Positions 1 through 9,082 of a stretch of 46,591 bases of DNA are shown one piece after another. Made by a program: the position numbers and the translations under genes. Position 1 is the first letter of the stretch, and every line of letters begins with the position of its first letter. The DNA comes from K189A clade bacterium (GTDB lineage Bacteria > Pseudomonadota > Gammaproteobacteria > Pseudomonadales > Azotimanducaceae), in assembly GCA_902565895.1 (NCBI GenBank), contig CACFGV010000015.1:1-46591 (forward strand), in the 5' to 3' direction. Under the pieces are notes generated by a model, which made no database searches, had not been told where the DNA came from, and worked only from the letters and a program-made list of their open reading frames with translations.

Positions 1-2
1 TT

Positions 3-620
3 TTAGAAGTGGTCGCCCCTACCCAGGACAACACTGCGGCTGGCCGCTACTTACAACGCCGCGGCGGCGATGGGGGCTATATGGTGATCACGCAAATAGA
101 TACCCTGAATGAACACCAACGACTGCGTCAGCGGGCATTGGATCAAGGCGTGCGCATTGCCCATGAGCACAGCAGCGATCAGTGGCATCTAAGCCAACTC
201 CACCCTAGAGACATGCAGGCGGCTTTCTTAGAACTTGAATGGAATCGCGAAGAGGACTTCACGGGTTACTGGAACCCAGTAGGCGGACTAGGCTGGGAAG
301 ACAAGGTACAACAGGGCACCACGGTCGACTTTATTGGGGTTGAATTACAAAGCGACGACCCGGTCGCCTTGGCCAATCATTGGGCGAACGTTACCGGTCT
401 GAGCATCGACGCGAACGCGGCTGATCCCGCCGTCAAATTCAACAATGCGACGCTGCGTTTCGTCACCGCCACAGATGGTCGCGGCCCAGGATTAGGCGGT
501 TTAGACATTCGCGTGAATGACCGCCAAAGCATTCTGCAAGAGGCCAAAAAACGAAATTGTTATGTGAATGATCAGCAGGTCAATATCTGCGGTACGCGTT
601 GGTACCTCCACGACAGCTAA
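3..620 (+). CDS. VOC/glyoxalase-like protein, 5' end missing
   Basis: The reading frame is open from the first bases of the window to the stop at 620, so this is the C-terminal ~205 residues of a longer gene whose start lies outside. The residues visible before the first possible start (GTG at 9) run smoothly into the rest. The pattern of alternating beta strands, the segment EVVAPTQDNTAAGRYLQRRG and the late EWNRE/GYWNPVGG region resemble proteins with two vicinal-oxygen-chelate (glyoxalase-like) repeats. These proteins bind a metal and act on diverse small molecules. The substrate cannot be inferred. A nitroreductase starts 18 nt downstream on the same strand and is probably co-transcribed. 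The family call is from overall resemblance only. Confidence 0.55.
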   Translation, partial: LEVVAPTQDNTAAGRYLQRRGGDGGYMVITQIDTLNEHQRLRQRALDQGVRIAHEHSSDQWHLSQLHPRDMQAAFLELEWNREEDFTGYWNPVGGLGWEDKVQQGTTVDFIGVELQSDDPVALANHWANVTGLSIDANAADPAVKFNNATLRFVTATDGRGPGLGGLDIRVNDRQSILQEAKKRNCYVNDQQVNICGTRWYLHDS

Positions 621-638
621 CTAAAACCAGGAACACTT

Positions 639-1313
639 ATGACTGACATGAGTTTGGAAGCGGCCGTTCGCGCGCGCCGTTCAGTGCGCGGCTTTTTACC
701 TGACCCGGTACCTCAAGAGACCCTAGACAAAGTCTTTGATCTAGCCCGTTGGTCTCCATCTGGCACCAATATTCAACCATGGCAAGTCTACGTGGCCTCG
801 GGTGCCACGCGAGATCACTTACGCGAGCAATTTATGCAACGCGCCAAGGACAAACACCCACCCAGCGTTGACCACAAAGACTCTCGCGGCCCTATTGGCG
901 AGGTCTGGAAGACCCGCCGGCGGGAATGTGCGGCCGTGTTGTACGACGCGATGGGTGTGGCTTGGGAGGATAAGCCCGCGCGCGCCGAAGTGGCTTTTCG
1001 TAATTTCGAGCTATTCGATGCCCCCCACGTGGCTTTTTTGTGCATGAACGAGGTGTTCGGTATTGGCAGCGCCTGGGATGTGGGCATGTACGCCCAAACC
1101 CTGATGCTCGCCATGACCGCAAACGGGCTCGCTTCATGTGCCCAAGGCACTATGGCCCATCATCCAGACCTGGTGCGTGAGGCCTTTGGACTAGGTGACG
1201 AAGTCAAAGTGTTGTTCGGTCTTAGCTTTGGCCTTGAAGATACCAGCATGGCCGTGAACAACGCTCATACCACCCGGGCAACATTGGCAGAAACAGTGAC
1301 GTTTAAGAGTTAA
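639..1313 (+). CDS. Nitroreductase family protein
   Basis: A 224-residue FMN-dependent oxidoreductase of the nitroreductase superfamily. The N-terminal RRSVRGF segment (residues 13-19) is the usual FMN-phosphate-contacting motif. It is followed by WSPSGTNIQPW (38-48), the conserved 'PSG.N.QPW' block. Late in the protein GLASCAQGT and LFGLSFG are typical of the family. Such enzymes use NAD(P)H to reduce nitro groups, quinones or enones in the cytoplasm, and the natural substrate is unknown. The ATG at 639 has an AGGA about 8 nt upstream. The stop codon lies inside TTAA shared with the stop of the convergent CoA-transferase, so the two genes overlap by 4 nt tail to tail. Confidence 0.9.
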   Translation: MTDMSLEAAVRARRSVRGFLPDPVPQETLDKVFDLARWSPSGTNIQPWQVYVASGATRDHLREQFMQRAKDKHPPSVDHKDSRGPIGEVWKTRRRECAAVLYDAMGVAWEDKPARAEVAFRNFELFDAPHVAFLCMNEVFGIGSAWDVGMYAQTLMLAMTANGLASCAQGTMAHHPDLVREAFGLGDEVKVLFGLSFGLEDTSMAVNNAHTTRATLAETVTFKS

Positions 1314-2500
1314 ACGCCGACCACGCCGCTATCAATAAAGCCTTGTACTTGAACATTGTCATAACCCAGCTGGGTCAGCACCGCTACCGAATGCTCACCG
1401 ATCTTGGGCGCCCTAGTCGATTCCGCCGCTGTCTCGCCGCGAATGCGAAAAGGCGATGCCAACGACTGATAGTCGCCTAGTTCCGGATCGCTGTGACTTT
1501 GCAGCCATCGACTAGACTGCAACTGCGGGTCATCAACGAGGTCTTTAAGATCATTAACCTGAGCGCACGGGATGTCGTGCTGACCTAATAAAGCCAACCA
1601 ATACGCCGTATCGTGGCTTTGAATCACCTCACCAACGAGACGGTACAACTCATCAATGCGCTCAGAACGTTGGGCCCCGTCTATGACCCAGCCCGCTTGG
1701 CTTAGCTCGTCTCGGCCAATCAGCTGCAAAAAACTGACCCACTGTTTGCTCGTATAAGGCATTACTGCAATGTAGCCATCGGTGGTTTGGAAGGGTTTAC
1801 GGTTGGCCGAAAACAACCGTTCGTAACCCAACTCCCCTTCTGCCGGAATCAACGTGTGCCCCGCCAGGTGCTCGGACATCAAAAACGCGGCCATACTTTC
1901 GAGCATTGGCACTTCAATGGCGCTACCTTGGTTTTCCCGCTGTTGCTTAATCACGCCTGCACTGATCGCCAACGCCAAATGCAGGCCCACAACTTTGTCA
2001 CAGGCTACCGTGCGGACGAACTGGGGCGCACCGTTGGCGTCTTTGTTTAACGCCGCCAAGCCAGATCGCGCCTGAATAATATCGTCGTAAGCAGGCGCAT
2101 TTGCATCCGGACCATCACTGGCAAAACCAACACCCGAGCAGTACACCAAGCGCGGATTAACCGCTGCCATAGATTCATACCCTAGGCCCAATTGAGCCGC
2201 CGCCTTACCACGCATGTTGTGTACAAAAACATCGGCGTCAGCGATCAGTCGATCCAGTATTTCCTTACCTTCGGGTTTCTTGAGGTCCAGCGCCAACGCA
2301 CGCTTGTTGCGGTTAAAGTTCATAAACCCCACGCCCAGCTCAGCGTGACGCCCAGGGCGCACGGCACGAAAACCATCACCCGTCAGTGGTTCTACCTTCA
2401 CCACATCAGCACCAAAATCCGCCAACAGTTGGGTCGCGTAGGGGCCTAAAACTACCGTGGTGAGGTCCACCACTTTCAGGCCGTGCAGCAAATCAAACAC
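1310..2500 (-). CDS. Class III CoA-transferase (CaiB/BaiF family)
   Basis: A 396-residue formyl-CoA-transferase-like enzyme. The N-terminal LKVVDLTTVVLGPYATQLLA and ADVVKVEP segments form the CoA-binding start of the family. Asp168 in VACDKVVGLHLA aligns with the catalytic aspartate (Asp169) of formyl-CoA transferase. These enzymes move CoA between carboxylic acids without ATP, and the acid here is unknown. The GTG start follows the TAA of the upstream MFS transporter with no gap, so translation is probably coupled and the transported acid may be the acceptor. Length is normal for the family. Confidence 0.9.
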   Translation of the reverse strand: MFDLLHGLKVVDLTTVVLGPYATQLLADFGADVVKVEPLTGDGFRAVRPGRHAELGVGFMNFNRNKRALALDLKKPEGKEILDRLIADADVFVHNMRGKAAAQLGLGYESMAAVNPRLVYCSGVGFASDGPDANAPAYDDIIQARSGLAALNKDANGAPQFVRTVACDKVVGLHLALAISAGVIKQQRENQGSAIEVPMLESMAAFLMSEHLAGHTLIPAEGELGYERLFSANRKPFQTTDGYIAVMPYTSKQWVSFLQLIGRDELSQAGWVIDGAQRSERIDELYRLVGEVIQSHDTAYWLALLGQHDIPCAQVNDLKDLVDDPQLQSSRWLQSHSDPELGDYQSLASPFRIRGETAAESTRAPKIGEHSVAVLTQLGYDNVQVQGFIDSGVVGV

Positions 2501-4147
2501 TTATGTGCTGACCTCTTCGACTTTCTCACCCAAGGCGCGAGCGCGGTCTAACCTTGTCGCTTCGTCTCTAGGTAAATTTTTCCACGCCAATGTGAGCAGC
2601 ACCACGGTCGCCACAAAAATCAGCAGCGTGCACGCTATGGCAGTTCGCAGTGACTCTGCGGAGTCCATACCGGTACTGGCAAAACTGTCGGACAGCTGAC
2701 CCATCACGTATGGTCCTAGGGCGAGACCAAGCATGGTATTGATCAAAATATAGTAAGCGCCAGCCACTGCACGCATCCTGGGTAACACCAAGTCTGCTGC
2801 GGTGCTGGGTGGAATGCCTACCCATGCCGCGCTGAACAAGTGATGCGCAAAATTCAATGCAAAGGCCATATACAGGCTGTCGGTATAGACCATCCATAAA
2901 ACCAGGGGTGCGGTGCCAAACACTGCAATGTAGCCGATCAAAAGCCGTCCGGCTGGGTGGCGCTGCTTGAATTTGTCGCCAAATATTCCACCCAAGGTAA
3001 CGCCCAACAAACCGCCTAGGGCATTACCCAGACCAATGTACATACCAACTTCAGTCGCAGACACGTCGTGTAACCGCATCAGCAGCGGTGCCGTCCAGTA
3101 CCCTACGCCATAGGACACAAACGAAATGGTGGGAAACGCCAACATCGTGTAGATCATGGCCTTGGACTGAAAGATCATGTGGTAGGTGACTGGATCGCGC
3201 GCTTTAAGAGACTGTACCCAGGAATAAACCACGTAAACCCCTATGCCTAACGCTACCCACTGAGGCACATTGCCGGTGAGTTCAATCAAACCCCATGCGA
3301 TAACGGTAATAAACAGGCCCGCCACCAAATTGTCGCGAATCGAAGCGCCTTCCCGGGCCAAACCGTACAGGTTCAAAATCGGTGTCATGGCTGCCAGTTC
3401 CGTGCGCAACACACCCAGTGGGTTAGGATGCTCAGCGCTGACCAGACCTTCAGAGGCGCCACGTTTTGGTTCACGCAGTGAGCGTACCCACAGCGCCATG
3501 AAGATACCGGGAATGCCCACAGCCAAGAATGCTGCGTGCCAGCCTTTGAGGTTGAGTGGTGCGGTCGTAGGATCTGGGAAGGAGGTGTTCCAGGTCTCCA
3601 TAATAAAGCCGCCCAAAAACAATCCGATGCCGCCACCGATGTAAACACCCGACGAGTAGATGGCAAGCACGGTTGCTCGCAATCGTTGGGGATAATAGTC
3701 AGAAAGCATCGAGTAAGCCGCTGGCGAAGCACTGGCCTCGCCAATGCCTACACCAATCCGGTACGCAGCCAACACCGGGAACGACCGGGCAAAGCCAGAC
3801 AGAGCAGTCATAGCGCTCCAGAACACCAGCCCTAGGGAAATGAGGCTACGCCGCACCCAGACATCTGCAAAACGAGCAAGGGGTATACCGAATACGGCAT
3901 AAAAGACCGCGAACACCGTGCCGTAGAGAAAGCCCATCTGCGCATCGGTAACGCCCAGATCCGCCTGAATGTCTTGGGACAAAATTGACAGAATGTTGCG
4001 GTCGATAAAGTTGAAGACGTAGACGATCACTAAGACAAAGAGCACATAATGAGCGTAAGCCCCGCCGACCTTAGGCGTCTTTTCGCCCAGACTGCCTGTC
4101 GGCGCATTCTCCTTCTGAGGGTCTTTTGGCGTCATTTCATCCTGCAT
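2501..4147 (-). CDS. MFS transporter, Spinster-like
   Basis: A 548-residue polytopic inner-membrane protein. The first helix region FNFIDRNILSILSQDIQADL, the loop ARFADVWVRRSLI (the MFS motif A position) and AYRIGVGIGEASASPAAYSML match the Spinster-like branch of the major facilitator superfamily. This branch moves lipids, sterol-like or aromatic acids in different organisms. It is longer than a usual 400-450-residue MFS protein because of an N-terminal hydrophilic tail and an expanded central loop near residues 215-310 carrying extra hydrophobic segments. An AGGAGG lies 7 nt before the ATG. It sits between a second MFS gene and a CoA-transferase on the same strand, suggesting an uptake-and-activation unit. 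Confidence 0.88.
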   Translation of the reverse strand: MQDEMTPKDPQKENAPTGSLGEKTPKVGGAYAHYVLFVLVIVYVFNFIDRNILSILSQDIQADLGVTDAQMGFLYGTVFAVFYAVFGIPLARFADVWVRRSLISLGLVFWSAMTALSGFARSFPVLAAYRIGVGIGEASASPAAYSMLSDYYPQRLRATVLAIYSSGVYIGGGIGLFLGGFIMETWNTSFPDPTTAPLNLKGWHAAFLAVGIPGIFMALWVRSLREPKRGASEGLVSAEHPNPLGVLRTELAAMTPILNLYGLAREGASIRDNLVAGLFITVIAWGLIELTGNVPQWVALGIGVYVVYSWVQSLKARDPVTYHMIFQSKAMIYTMLAFPTISFVSYGVGYWTAPLLMRLHDVSATEVGMYIGLGNALGGLLGVTLGGIFGDKFKQRHPAGRLLIGYIAVFGTAPLVLWMVYTDSLYMAFALNFAHHLFSAAWVGIPPSTAADLVLPRMRAVAGAYYILINTMLGLALGPYVMGQLSDSFASTGMDSAESLRTAIACTLLIFVATVVLLTLAWKNLPRDEATRLDRARALGEKVEEVST

Positions 4148-4207
4148 GCTTTTGCCTCCTAAAAGCAGACGCTGCTTTTCTTTGGCGGTGCTTTAGCCAT
4201 CGCCTAC

Positions 4208-5488
4208 TTAGTCAAACTGTTCTTCGCCAGAGGCAAACAACAGGTAAAACACCATGCCAAACAACGTTACCCCGGCGGTGGTGATAAAAACCAAGTCCCA
4301 TGATTCTGTGACCTGCAATATGTAACCTGTTACATACACCGCAATAATGCCAGGTAGTGTTGCAAAGGTGTTGGTTATGCCCATCAACGTACCGGCGTAC
4401 TTAGGCCCAATATCCATGTGATTCACACTGTGACCACCAATACCGGCAGCACCAAATAACTTGCCCAAACACAGCAAGCCTATGGCCGACCACACATCGT
4501 CCACAGTGGTAATCAAAAGCAAGCACATGGCTAATCCACCAAAGCCGATGGTCTGCATCAACTTGCGCACGAACGTTACTGAGAGCCCCCTGGCAATTAG
4601 ACGATCCGCTACGTTGCCGGCAATGTTCAAACAAAAGAAAGACGTAACGTGGGGCAACATGGCGATCAACCCGACCGAGGCAAAGGCTACCCCCAATCCA
4701 TCGTTCACGTATTTCGGCAGCCACGACAAGATCACGTACAGCGTCCAGTTATTACAGAAGTGCGCAACGATGATCGCCCACAGCGCCTTATTGCGCAGAA
4801 ACTCACCCATGGGAGGGGTCGCTATGGCACCTGCAGCTGGCGCGTTGGCCGCAATATACTCCAGCTCGGTCGCATTGATTCGCGGATGCTCTTGGGGCTT
4901 GTCCGTAACCAACCAATGCCAAGCGATGTACCAAACCACGCCTACAAGCCCAAACAGGTAAAACGCCCACTCCCACCCCAGTTCCGTAACGATGATGGGC
5001 GTAACCACCAAGGCAAATACCGTCCCGATCGGTATGCCACTGGCGTTCAAGGCAACGGCTTTAGCTTTTTCATGCACCGGAAACCACCGTGTAACCAAAC
5101 TGTAAACCGAAGGGAAAGTGACCGCCTCACCCAAGCCCATACCGATACGTGCTATCAGCAGACCGAGCATCCCAGAGAACGCGGCCCAGGGTGTAACGAT
5201 GGTGAAGAAAGACCAGAATAAAACCCCCAGTCCGAGCACGATTTTGCCGCCAAAGCGGTCGGCCAAAAAACCGCCCAGCACTTGCATGATCATGTAGCCG
5301 ACGTAAAACGACGACAAAATGATGCCCTGAGTTTCTAGGTCCCACTTGAATTCTTCCGCCATAGGAATGATGGCGACCGATATATTGACGCGATCGATGT
5401 AGCACACAAACGTCGCTGCAAAACACATCAAGATGATGCTGTAGCGCGTTTTCCAGAACCCACCCTTGTCCACGGCTGCTTCTGCCAT
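4208..5488 (-). CDS. MFS transporter, anion:cation symporter type
   Basis: A 426-residue, 12-helix inner-membrane carrier. The opening YSIILMCFAATFVCYIDRVN followed by ADRFGGKIVLGLGVLFWS (motif A) is characteristic of the ACS family, which includes phthalate, glucarate, tartrate and allantoate permeases and takes up organic anions with protons. The ATG at 5488 is preferred over an upstream in-frame GTG at 5509 because a GGAGGGGGG purine tract sits directly before it. It is the first gene of a minus-strand set with another MFS carrier and a CoA-transferase, and diverges from the BVMO gene across a 190-nt promoter region. A carboxylate substrate is an inference. Confidence 0.88.
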   Translation of the reverse strand: MAEAAVDKGGFWKTRYSIILMCFAATFVCYIDRVNISVAIIPMAEEFKWDLETQGIILSSFYVGYMIMQVLGGFLADRFGGKIVLGLGVLFWSFFTIVTPWAAFSGMLGLLIARIGMGLGEAVTFPSVYSLVTRWFPVHEKAKAVALNASGIPIGTVFALVVTPIIVTELGWEWAFYLFGLVGVVWYIAWHWLVTDKPQEHPRINATELEYIAANAPAAGAIATPPMGEFLRNKALWAIIVAHFCNNWTLYVILSWLPKYVNDGLGVAFASVGLIAMLPHVTSFFCLNIAGNVADRLIARGLSVTFVRKLMQTIGFGGLAMCLLLITTVDDVWSAIGLLCLGKLFGAAGIGGHSVNHMDIGPKYAGTLMGITNTFATLPGIIAVYVTGYILQVTESWDLVFITTAGVTLFGMVFYLLFASGEEQFD

Positions 5489-5622
5489 ACCCCCCTCCTT
5501 TACTCCCACGGGTTTTCCGCGACGCTAACCTGTCGACTCTACTTGGCTCTACGAGCCAGTTCCCCTCCCTAACCTTAGCCGAAAAACGGTCCACCGCAAC
5601 CAACAAACCATGATTTAGATCT

Positions 5623-5651
5623 TTTACCCAAGACTGGCATCGGCTTACACT
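5623..5651 (+). promoter_or_regulatory. Candidate sigma70 promoter of the BVMO gene
   Basis: TTTACC (5623-5628) and TACACT (5646-5651) are separated by exactly 17 nt and lie 28 nt before the ATG at 5679. This gives a short leader that contains the GGGGAGA ribosome site. Both hexamers are imperfect matches to TTGACA and TATAAT, so this is a sequence-based prediction only. Confidence 0.45.
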
Positions 5652-5678
5652 GCTTTTAGATCACTAGGGGAGACAGGC

Positions 5679-7511
5679 ATGCAAGAATCCATTGATATGG
5701 CCGAACTGCTGGGAGATCTGGATTTTGATCCAGCCGCGCTTAAAGCCAAGTACTTAGAAGAGCGAGACAAACGCCTGCGCGACGACGGCAACGAGCAATA
5801 TGTCGAGGTGACCGCAGAATTTTCCCACTACGTTGATGATCCTTACGTCGAGCCCGGATTTAGCCGGGCGCCTCTGCACGATGAAGTGGAAGTCGCCATA
5901 ATCGGCGGCGGTTTTGGCGGACTTCTGATGGCGGCTAGATTGCGCGAGGCGGGGTTCGACGACATTCGTATGATCGAAAAAGCAGGTGATTTTGGCGGCA
6001 CCTGGTATTGGAATCGCTATCCAGGTGCGATGTGCGATGTAGAGTCTTACTGCTATCTGCCGCTGCTTGAAGAACTCGATTACATGCCGAAGCACAAGTA
6101 CTCCTTCGCGCCGGAGATTTTGCAGCACAGCAAGCGCATTGCGCATCATTACAACCTATACGAAAACGCGTGTTTACAAACTGCGATCACCCAATTGAGC
6201 TGGGATGTTAAAGATAATCGTTGGATTATCGAGACTGATCGCAACGACCGTATGCGCGCACGCTATGTCGCCATGGCGAACGGCCCCTTAAGTCGACCAA
6301 AACTGCCAGGCATTCAGGGCATTAACGACTACAAAGGACATACTTTCCATACCAGTCGTTGGGACTACAACTACACCGGCGGTAACTCCTTTGGCAACTT
6401 GAGTGGCCTAAAAGACAAGCGCGTGGGCATTATTGGCACCGGTGCTACAGCAGTGCAGTGCATCCCGCACTTAGGCGAATGGGCAAAACAGTTGTATGTT
6501 TTTCAGCGCACACCCTCGTCAATTGATGAGCGCAACAACCACGAGACCGATCAAGCTTGGGCAAAAAGCCTTGAGCCCGGGTGGCAACAAAAACGCATGG
6601 ACAACTTTAATGTTCTGGTGAGTGGCGGCGATCAGCCAGAGGATCTGGTGGCAGACGGTTGGACCGACATCATGCGTAACTTGACCGGCATTGCCGCTAA
6701 GTTGGCAAGCCGCAAGTTAGGCAGACGTCTGACCAAGGGCGAACGCGCAGAGCTTATGGAACTGGCCGATTACAAAAAGATGAACGCTGTGCGGGCTCGC
6801 GCCCAGAAAATCGTGAACGATGAAAAAACCGCCGAGTTGCTGCAACCGTGGTATCGCCAATTCTGTAAACGCCCCTGCTTTCATGACGAATACTTAGACA
6901 CCTACAATCGTGGCAACGTCACATTGGTCGATACTAATGGTCGAGGGGTGGAGCGCTTAACCGAAACCGGCGTGGTGGCCAACGGTGAACACTTTGAGGT
7001 CGACTGTTTGATTTTCGCCACCGGTTTCGAGGTTGGCACGTCCTATACCCGGCGATCCGGCTACGACATCATCGGACGCGGCGGACAAACGTTGAGTGAA
7101 CACTGGCAAGAGGGCTTGCGCACGTTTCAGGGGTTGACCAGTCATGGCTTTCCCAACTGTTTCTTTCTTGGCTTTACCCAGACCGCCGTCACCGTCAACG
7201 TGCCCCATGCACTGAACGAACAGGCGAAACACGTTGCGCACATTTTGCAAGCAGCACGCGACCGTGGCACCCCTACGGTAGAGCCAACAGCCCAGGCTGA
7301 AGAAGACTATGTTCAAGAGATCGCTAAATCAGCCAATGTAGGTGCGCGTTTTTACGCGGAATGTACACCTGGCTATTACAACAGCGAAGGCAAGCGCGGA
7401 AACCGCAGCGGCTTCTTTTCAGATATGCACAGCGCGGGCGCAATAAAGTTTTTCAAGCTACTCAAGGATTGGCGCGACGAGGGCAGCCTCGAGGGCTTGG
7501 ATTTAAGTTAG
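5679..7511 (+). CDS. Flavin-containing Baeyer-Villiger-type monooxygenase
   Basis: A 610-residue FAD/NADPH monooxygenase that inserts one oxygen atom, typically turning ketones into esters or lactones. It has an FAD Rossmann motif IIGGGFGG (74-81), the family-specific GGTWYWNRYPGAMCD (106-120), a type I BVMO fingerprint variant YKGHTFHTSRWD (218-229, keeping the G, H and W), and an NADPH Rossmann motif IIGTGATA (251-258). An N-terminal extension of about 70 residues precedes the FAD motif, as in the longer BVMOs acting on steroids or bulky ketones. A GGGGAGA lies upstream of the ATG. It is convergent with an alpha/beta hydrolase that could open an ester product. The substrate is unknown. Confidence 0.92.
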   Translation: MQESIDMAELLGDLDFDPAALKAKYLEERDKRLRDDGNEQYVEVTAEFSHYVDDPYVEPGFSRAPLHDEVEVAIIGGGFGGLLMAARLREAGFDDIRMIEKAGDFGGTWYWNRYPGAMCDVESYCYLPLLEELDYMPKHKYSFAPEILQHSKRIAHHYNLYENACLQTAITQLSWDVKDNRWIIETDRNDRMRARYVAMANGPLSRPKLPGIQGINDYKGHTFHTSRWDYNYTGGNSFGNLSGLKDKRVGIIGTGATAVQCIPHLGEWAKQLYVFQRTPSSIDERNNHETDQAWAKSLEPGWQQKRMDNFNVLVSGGDQPEDLVADGWTDIMRNLTGIAAKLASRKLGRRLTKGERAELMELADYKKMNAVRARAQKIVNDEKTAELLQPWYRQFCKRPCFHDEYLDTYNRGNVTLVDTNGRGVERLTETGVVANGEHFEVDCLIFATGFEVGTSYTRRSGYDIIGRGGQTLSEHWQEGLRTFQGLTSHGFPNCFFLGFTQTAVTVNVPHALNEQAKHVAHILQAARDRGTPTVEPTAQAEEDYVQEIAKSANVGARFYAECTPGYYNSEGKRGNRSGFFSDMHSAGAIKFFKLLKDWRDEGSLEGLDLS

Positions 7512-7527
7512 GACAGCGCCCTTGAGG

Positions 7528-8658
7528 TCATACGAAGTCGCGAGCCTGGAGCCTGATGTCCAGGCGCTGGCCGGCAACGATGTCTACCGCGCATTCGTAC
7601 GTGAGACTGCGCTCTAGACTGTAGCGTCCGCTGCCGTCGTATTGAGCCTGCTGGCTGATCCAATGGATTTGCAAAGTATGCTGCCCAACGATCGGACCGT
7701 TTTCCTTGGCAATGAGAAACTCTCCACCTTCACGTTTGTGGAGAAAGGTGCGCGCTATGGGGTGTTGGGCGTGCTTCGGGATCAACGTCAACCAACCCAA
7801 ACCTAAGGGCTGTTCTGCGCACAACACTGAACCTCTGACTGCACACCGCTCTTCGTGCGCCAACAAACCTCTGCGCCGTAACCAGCGCAGCAGTAACTTA
7901 GGCCATTCGGCTACATCAGGATCGCCAGCTGCAAGTCCAACGCCGTGCTCTCCATCGTTGAAAATATGCAACTCCGCCTTAACACCCGCCCGCAACAATG
8001 CGTCGTAGATCAAAGTAGCCTGGGAGGCAGGCACAATGGCATCTTCGTGGGTGTGCACAATAAAGCACGGCGCGGTCTGCGGGTTCACCGATTCGTCCGT
8101 TGGGGTGTACTCATCGGCCTTGCGACCTCGTTTAGCGCCATTGGTCACCGCATAGACAGGCACAGCAAAATTCACCTGACTACTTTGCTGTTCTATAGGG
8201 TCTTCGGCTTGGGCATCACCTTGGTCGACTTTAGTGGCTACCGCTAGGGCTAAATGACCACCTGCTGAGAATCCCAGCATTCCAATACGATTAACGTCCA
8301 AGGCAAACTCTAGCGCGCGACTGCGCACAAGGCGTACAGCGCGCTGAGCATCTAATAGCGATACCGACGTAGGATACGTTGGGCCCACTCGATAACGCAG
8401 AACAAAAGCGGCAATACCGTACTGGTTTAGCCATCGGGCCACCTGCAACCCCTCATGATCTGAAGCCAAAATACGATAACCGCCACCGGGATTAACAATC
8501 ACCCCACACCCATTTGCTTGGGCAACGGGGGGCAAATGCACGGTCAACTGTGGTTCATGCAACACGCCAGAGCCTTGAGCTTGGGGTGCACCGGTGGGCC
8601 AAAGCGCCAGCACGTGATCAGGCTGCCAAATTTGTTCCGATAATATTGAATTACTCAT
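7528..8658 (-). CDS. Alpha/beta hydrolase with C-terminal extension
   Basis: A 376-residue protein. Residues 1-265 are an esterase of the BD-FAE/acetylxylan-esterase-like type: oxyanion loop NPGGGYR (56-62), nucleophile Ser131 in GFSAGG, and likely acid and base Asp206 (HEDAIVP) and His238 (DGEHGVGL). Residues from about 266 to 376 form a separate, beta-rich segment that I cannot assign, containing TLIPKHAQHP and LERSLTYECAVDI. No signal peptide is seen, so the enzyme is probably cytoplasmic. Its stop is 17 nt from that of the convergent BVMO gene, which makes ester products of that enzyme plausible substrates. Only a weak ribosome site (GTGAG) precedes the ATG. Confidence 0.85.
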   Translation of the reverse strand: MSNSILSEQIWQPDHVLALWPTGAPQAQGSGVLHEPQLTVHLPPVAQANGCGVIVNPGGGYRILASDHEGLQVARWLNQYGIAAFVLRYRVGPTYPTSVSLLDAQRAVRLVRSRALEFALDVNRIGMLGFSAGGHLALAVATKVDQGDAQAEDPIEQQSSQVNFAVPVYAVTNGAKRGRKADEYTPTDESVNPQTAPCFIVHTHEDAIVPASQATLIYDALLRAGVKAELHIFNDGEHGVGLAAGDPDVAEWPKLLLRWLRRRGLLAHEERCAVRGSVLCAEQPLGLGWLTLIPKHAQHPIARTFLHKREGGEFLIAKENGPIVGQHTLQIHWISQQAQYDGSGRYSLERSLTYECAVDIVAGQRLDIRLQARDFV

Positions 8659-8794
8659 AGACGCTCACTTTTGCGTATATCTTAACCACTTGCCTATCTT
8701 CTCTATCTCACTCACCACGCTGTTACAACAAAACCACATCCGCGCCAGTAAGCTGTGGCAAACTCAGATCTTGAGCAATCAACAACCCTAATCC

Positions 8795-9082
8795 ATGCAG
8801 TACAACAACGTCATTTTGCGCGTAATTGACCCCGCCAATATCCAAACCGTCAGCGAGCTGCTGCAACACCAAGCTGAAGTATCCCTCACCGAGCCTGGCT
8901 GCAAACGTTTTGAGGTGTACCACTCACAATCCGATCCACAAACCTTTCTGCTCATTGAATGGTGGGCAACCCCTGAGGATCTGGAAACACACCGAAGCAA
9001 CAAAAATTTCGTAGAGGTATATCTGCCTAAGGTTGTACCCCTTGTTGAGCGCCTACCCCACCCCTCGAACCGACTGATTTAG
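8795..9082 (+). CDS. Small ABM-family monooxygenase (YgiN-like)
   Basis: A 95-residue protein with a ferredoxin-like alpha/beta fold. The first strand region VILRVIDPANIQTVSELL, then EPGCKRFEVYHSQSDPQTF and LIEWWATPEDLETH follow the antibiotic-biosynthesis-monooxygenase/quinol-monooxygenase pattern. Members dimerise and oxidise quinols or polyketides without cofactor, or bind heme. The role here is unknown. The stop TAG overlaps the TAA of the convergent madM gene in a 4-nt interlock. No clear ribosome site precedes the ATG. Confidence 0.82.
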   Translation: MQYNNVILRVIDPANIQTVSELLQHQAEVSLTEPGCKRFEVYHSQSDPQTFLLIEWWATPEDLETHRSNKNFVEVYLPKVVPLVERLPHPSNRLI

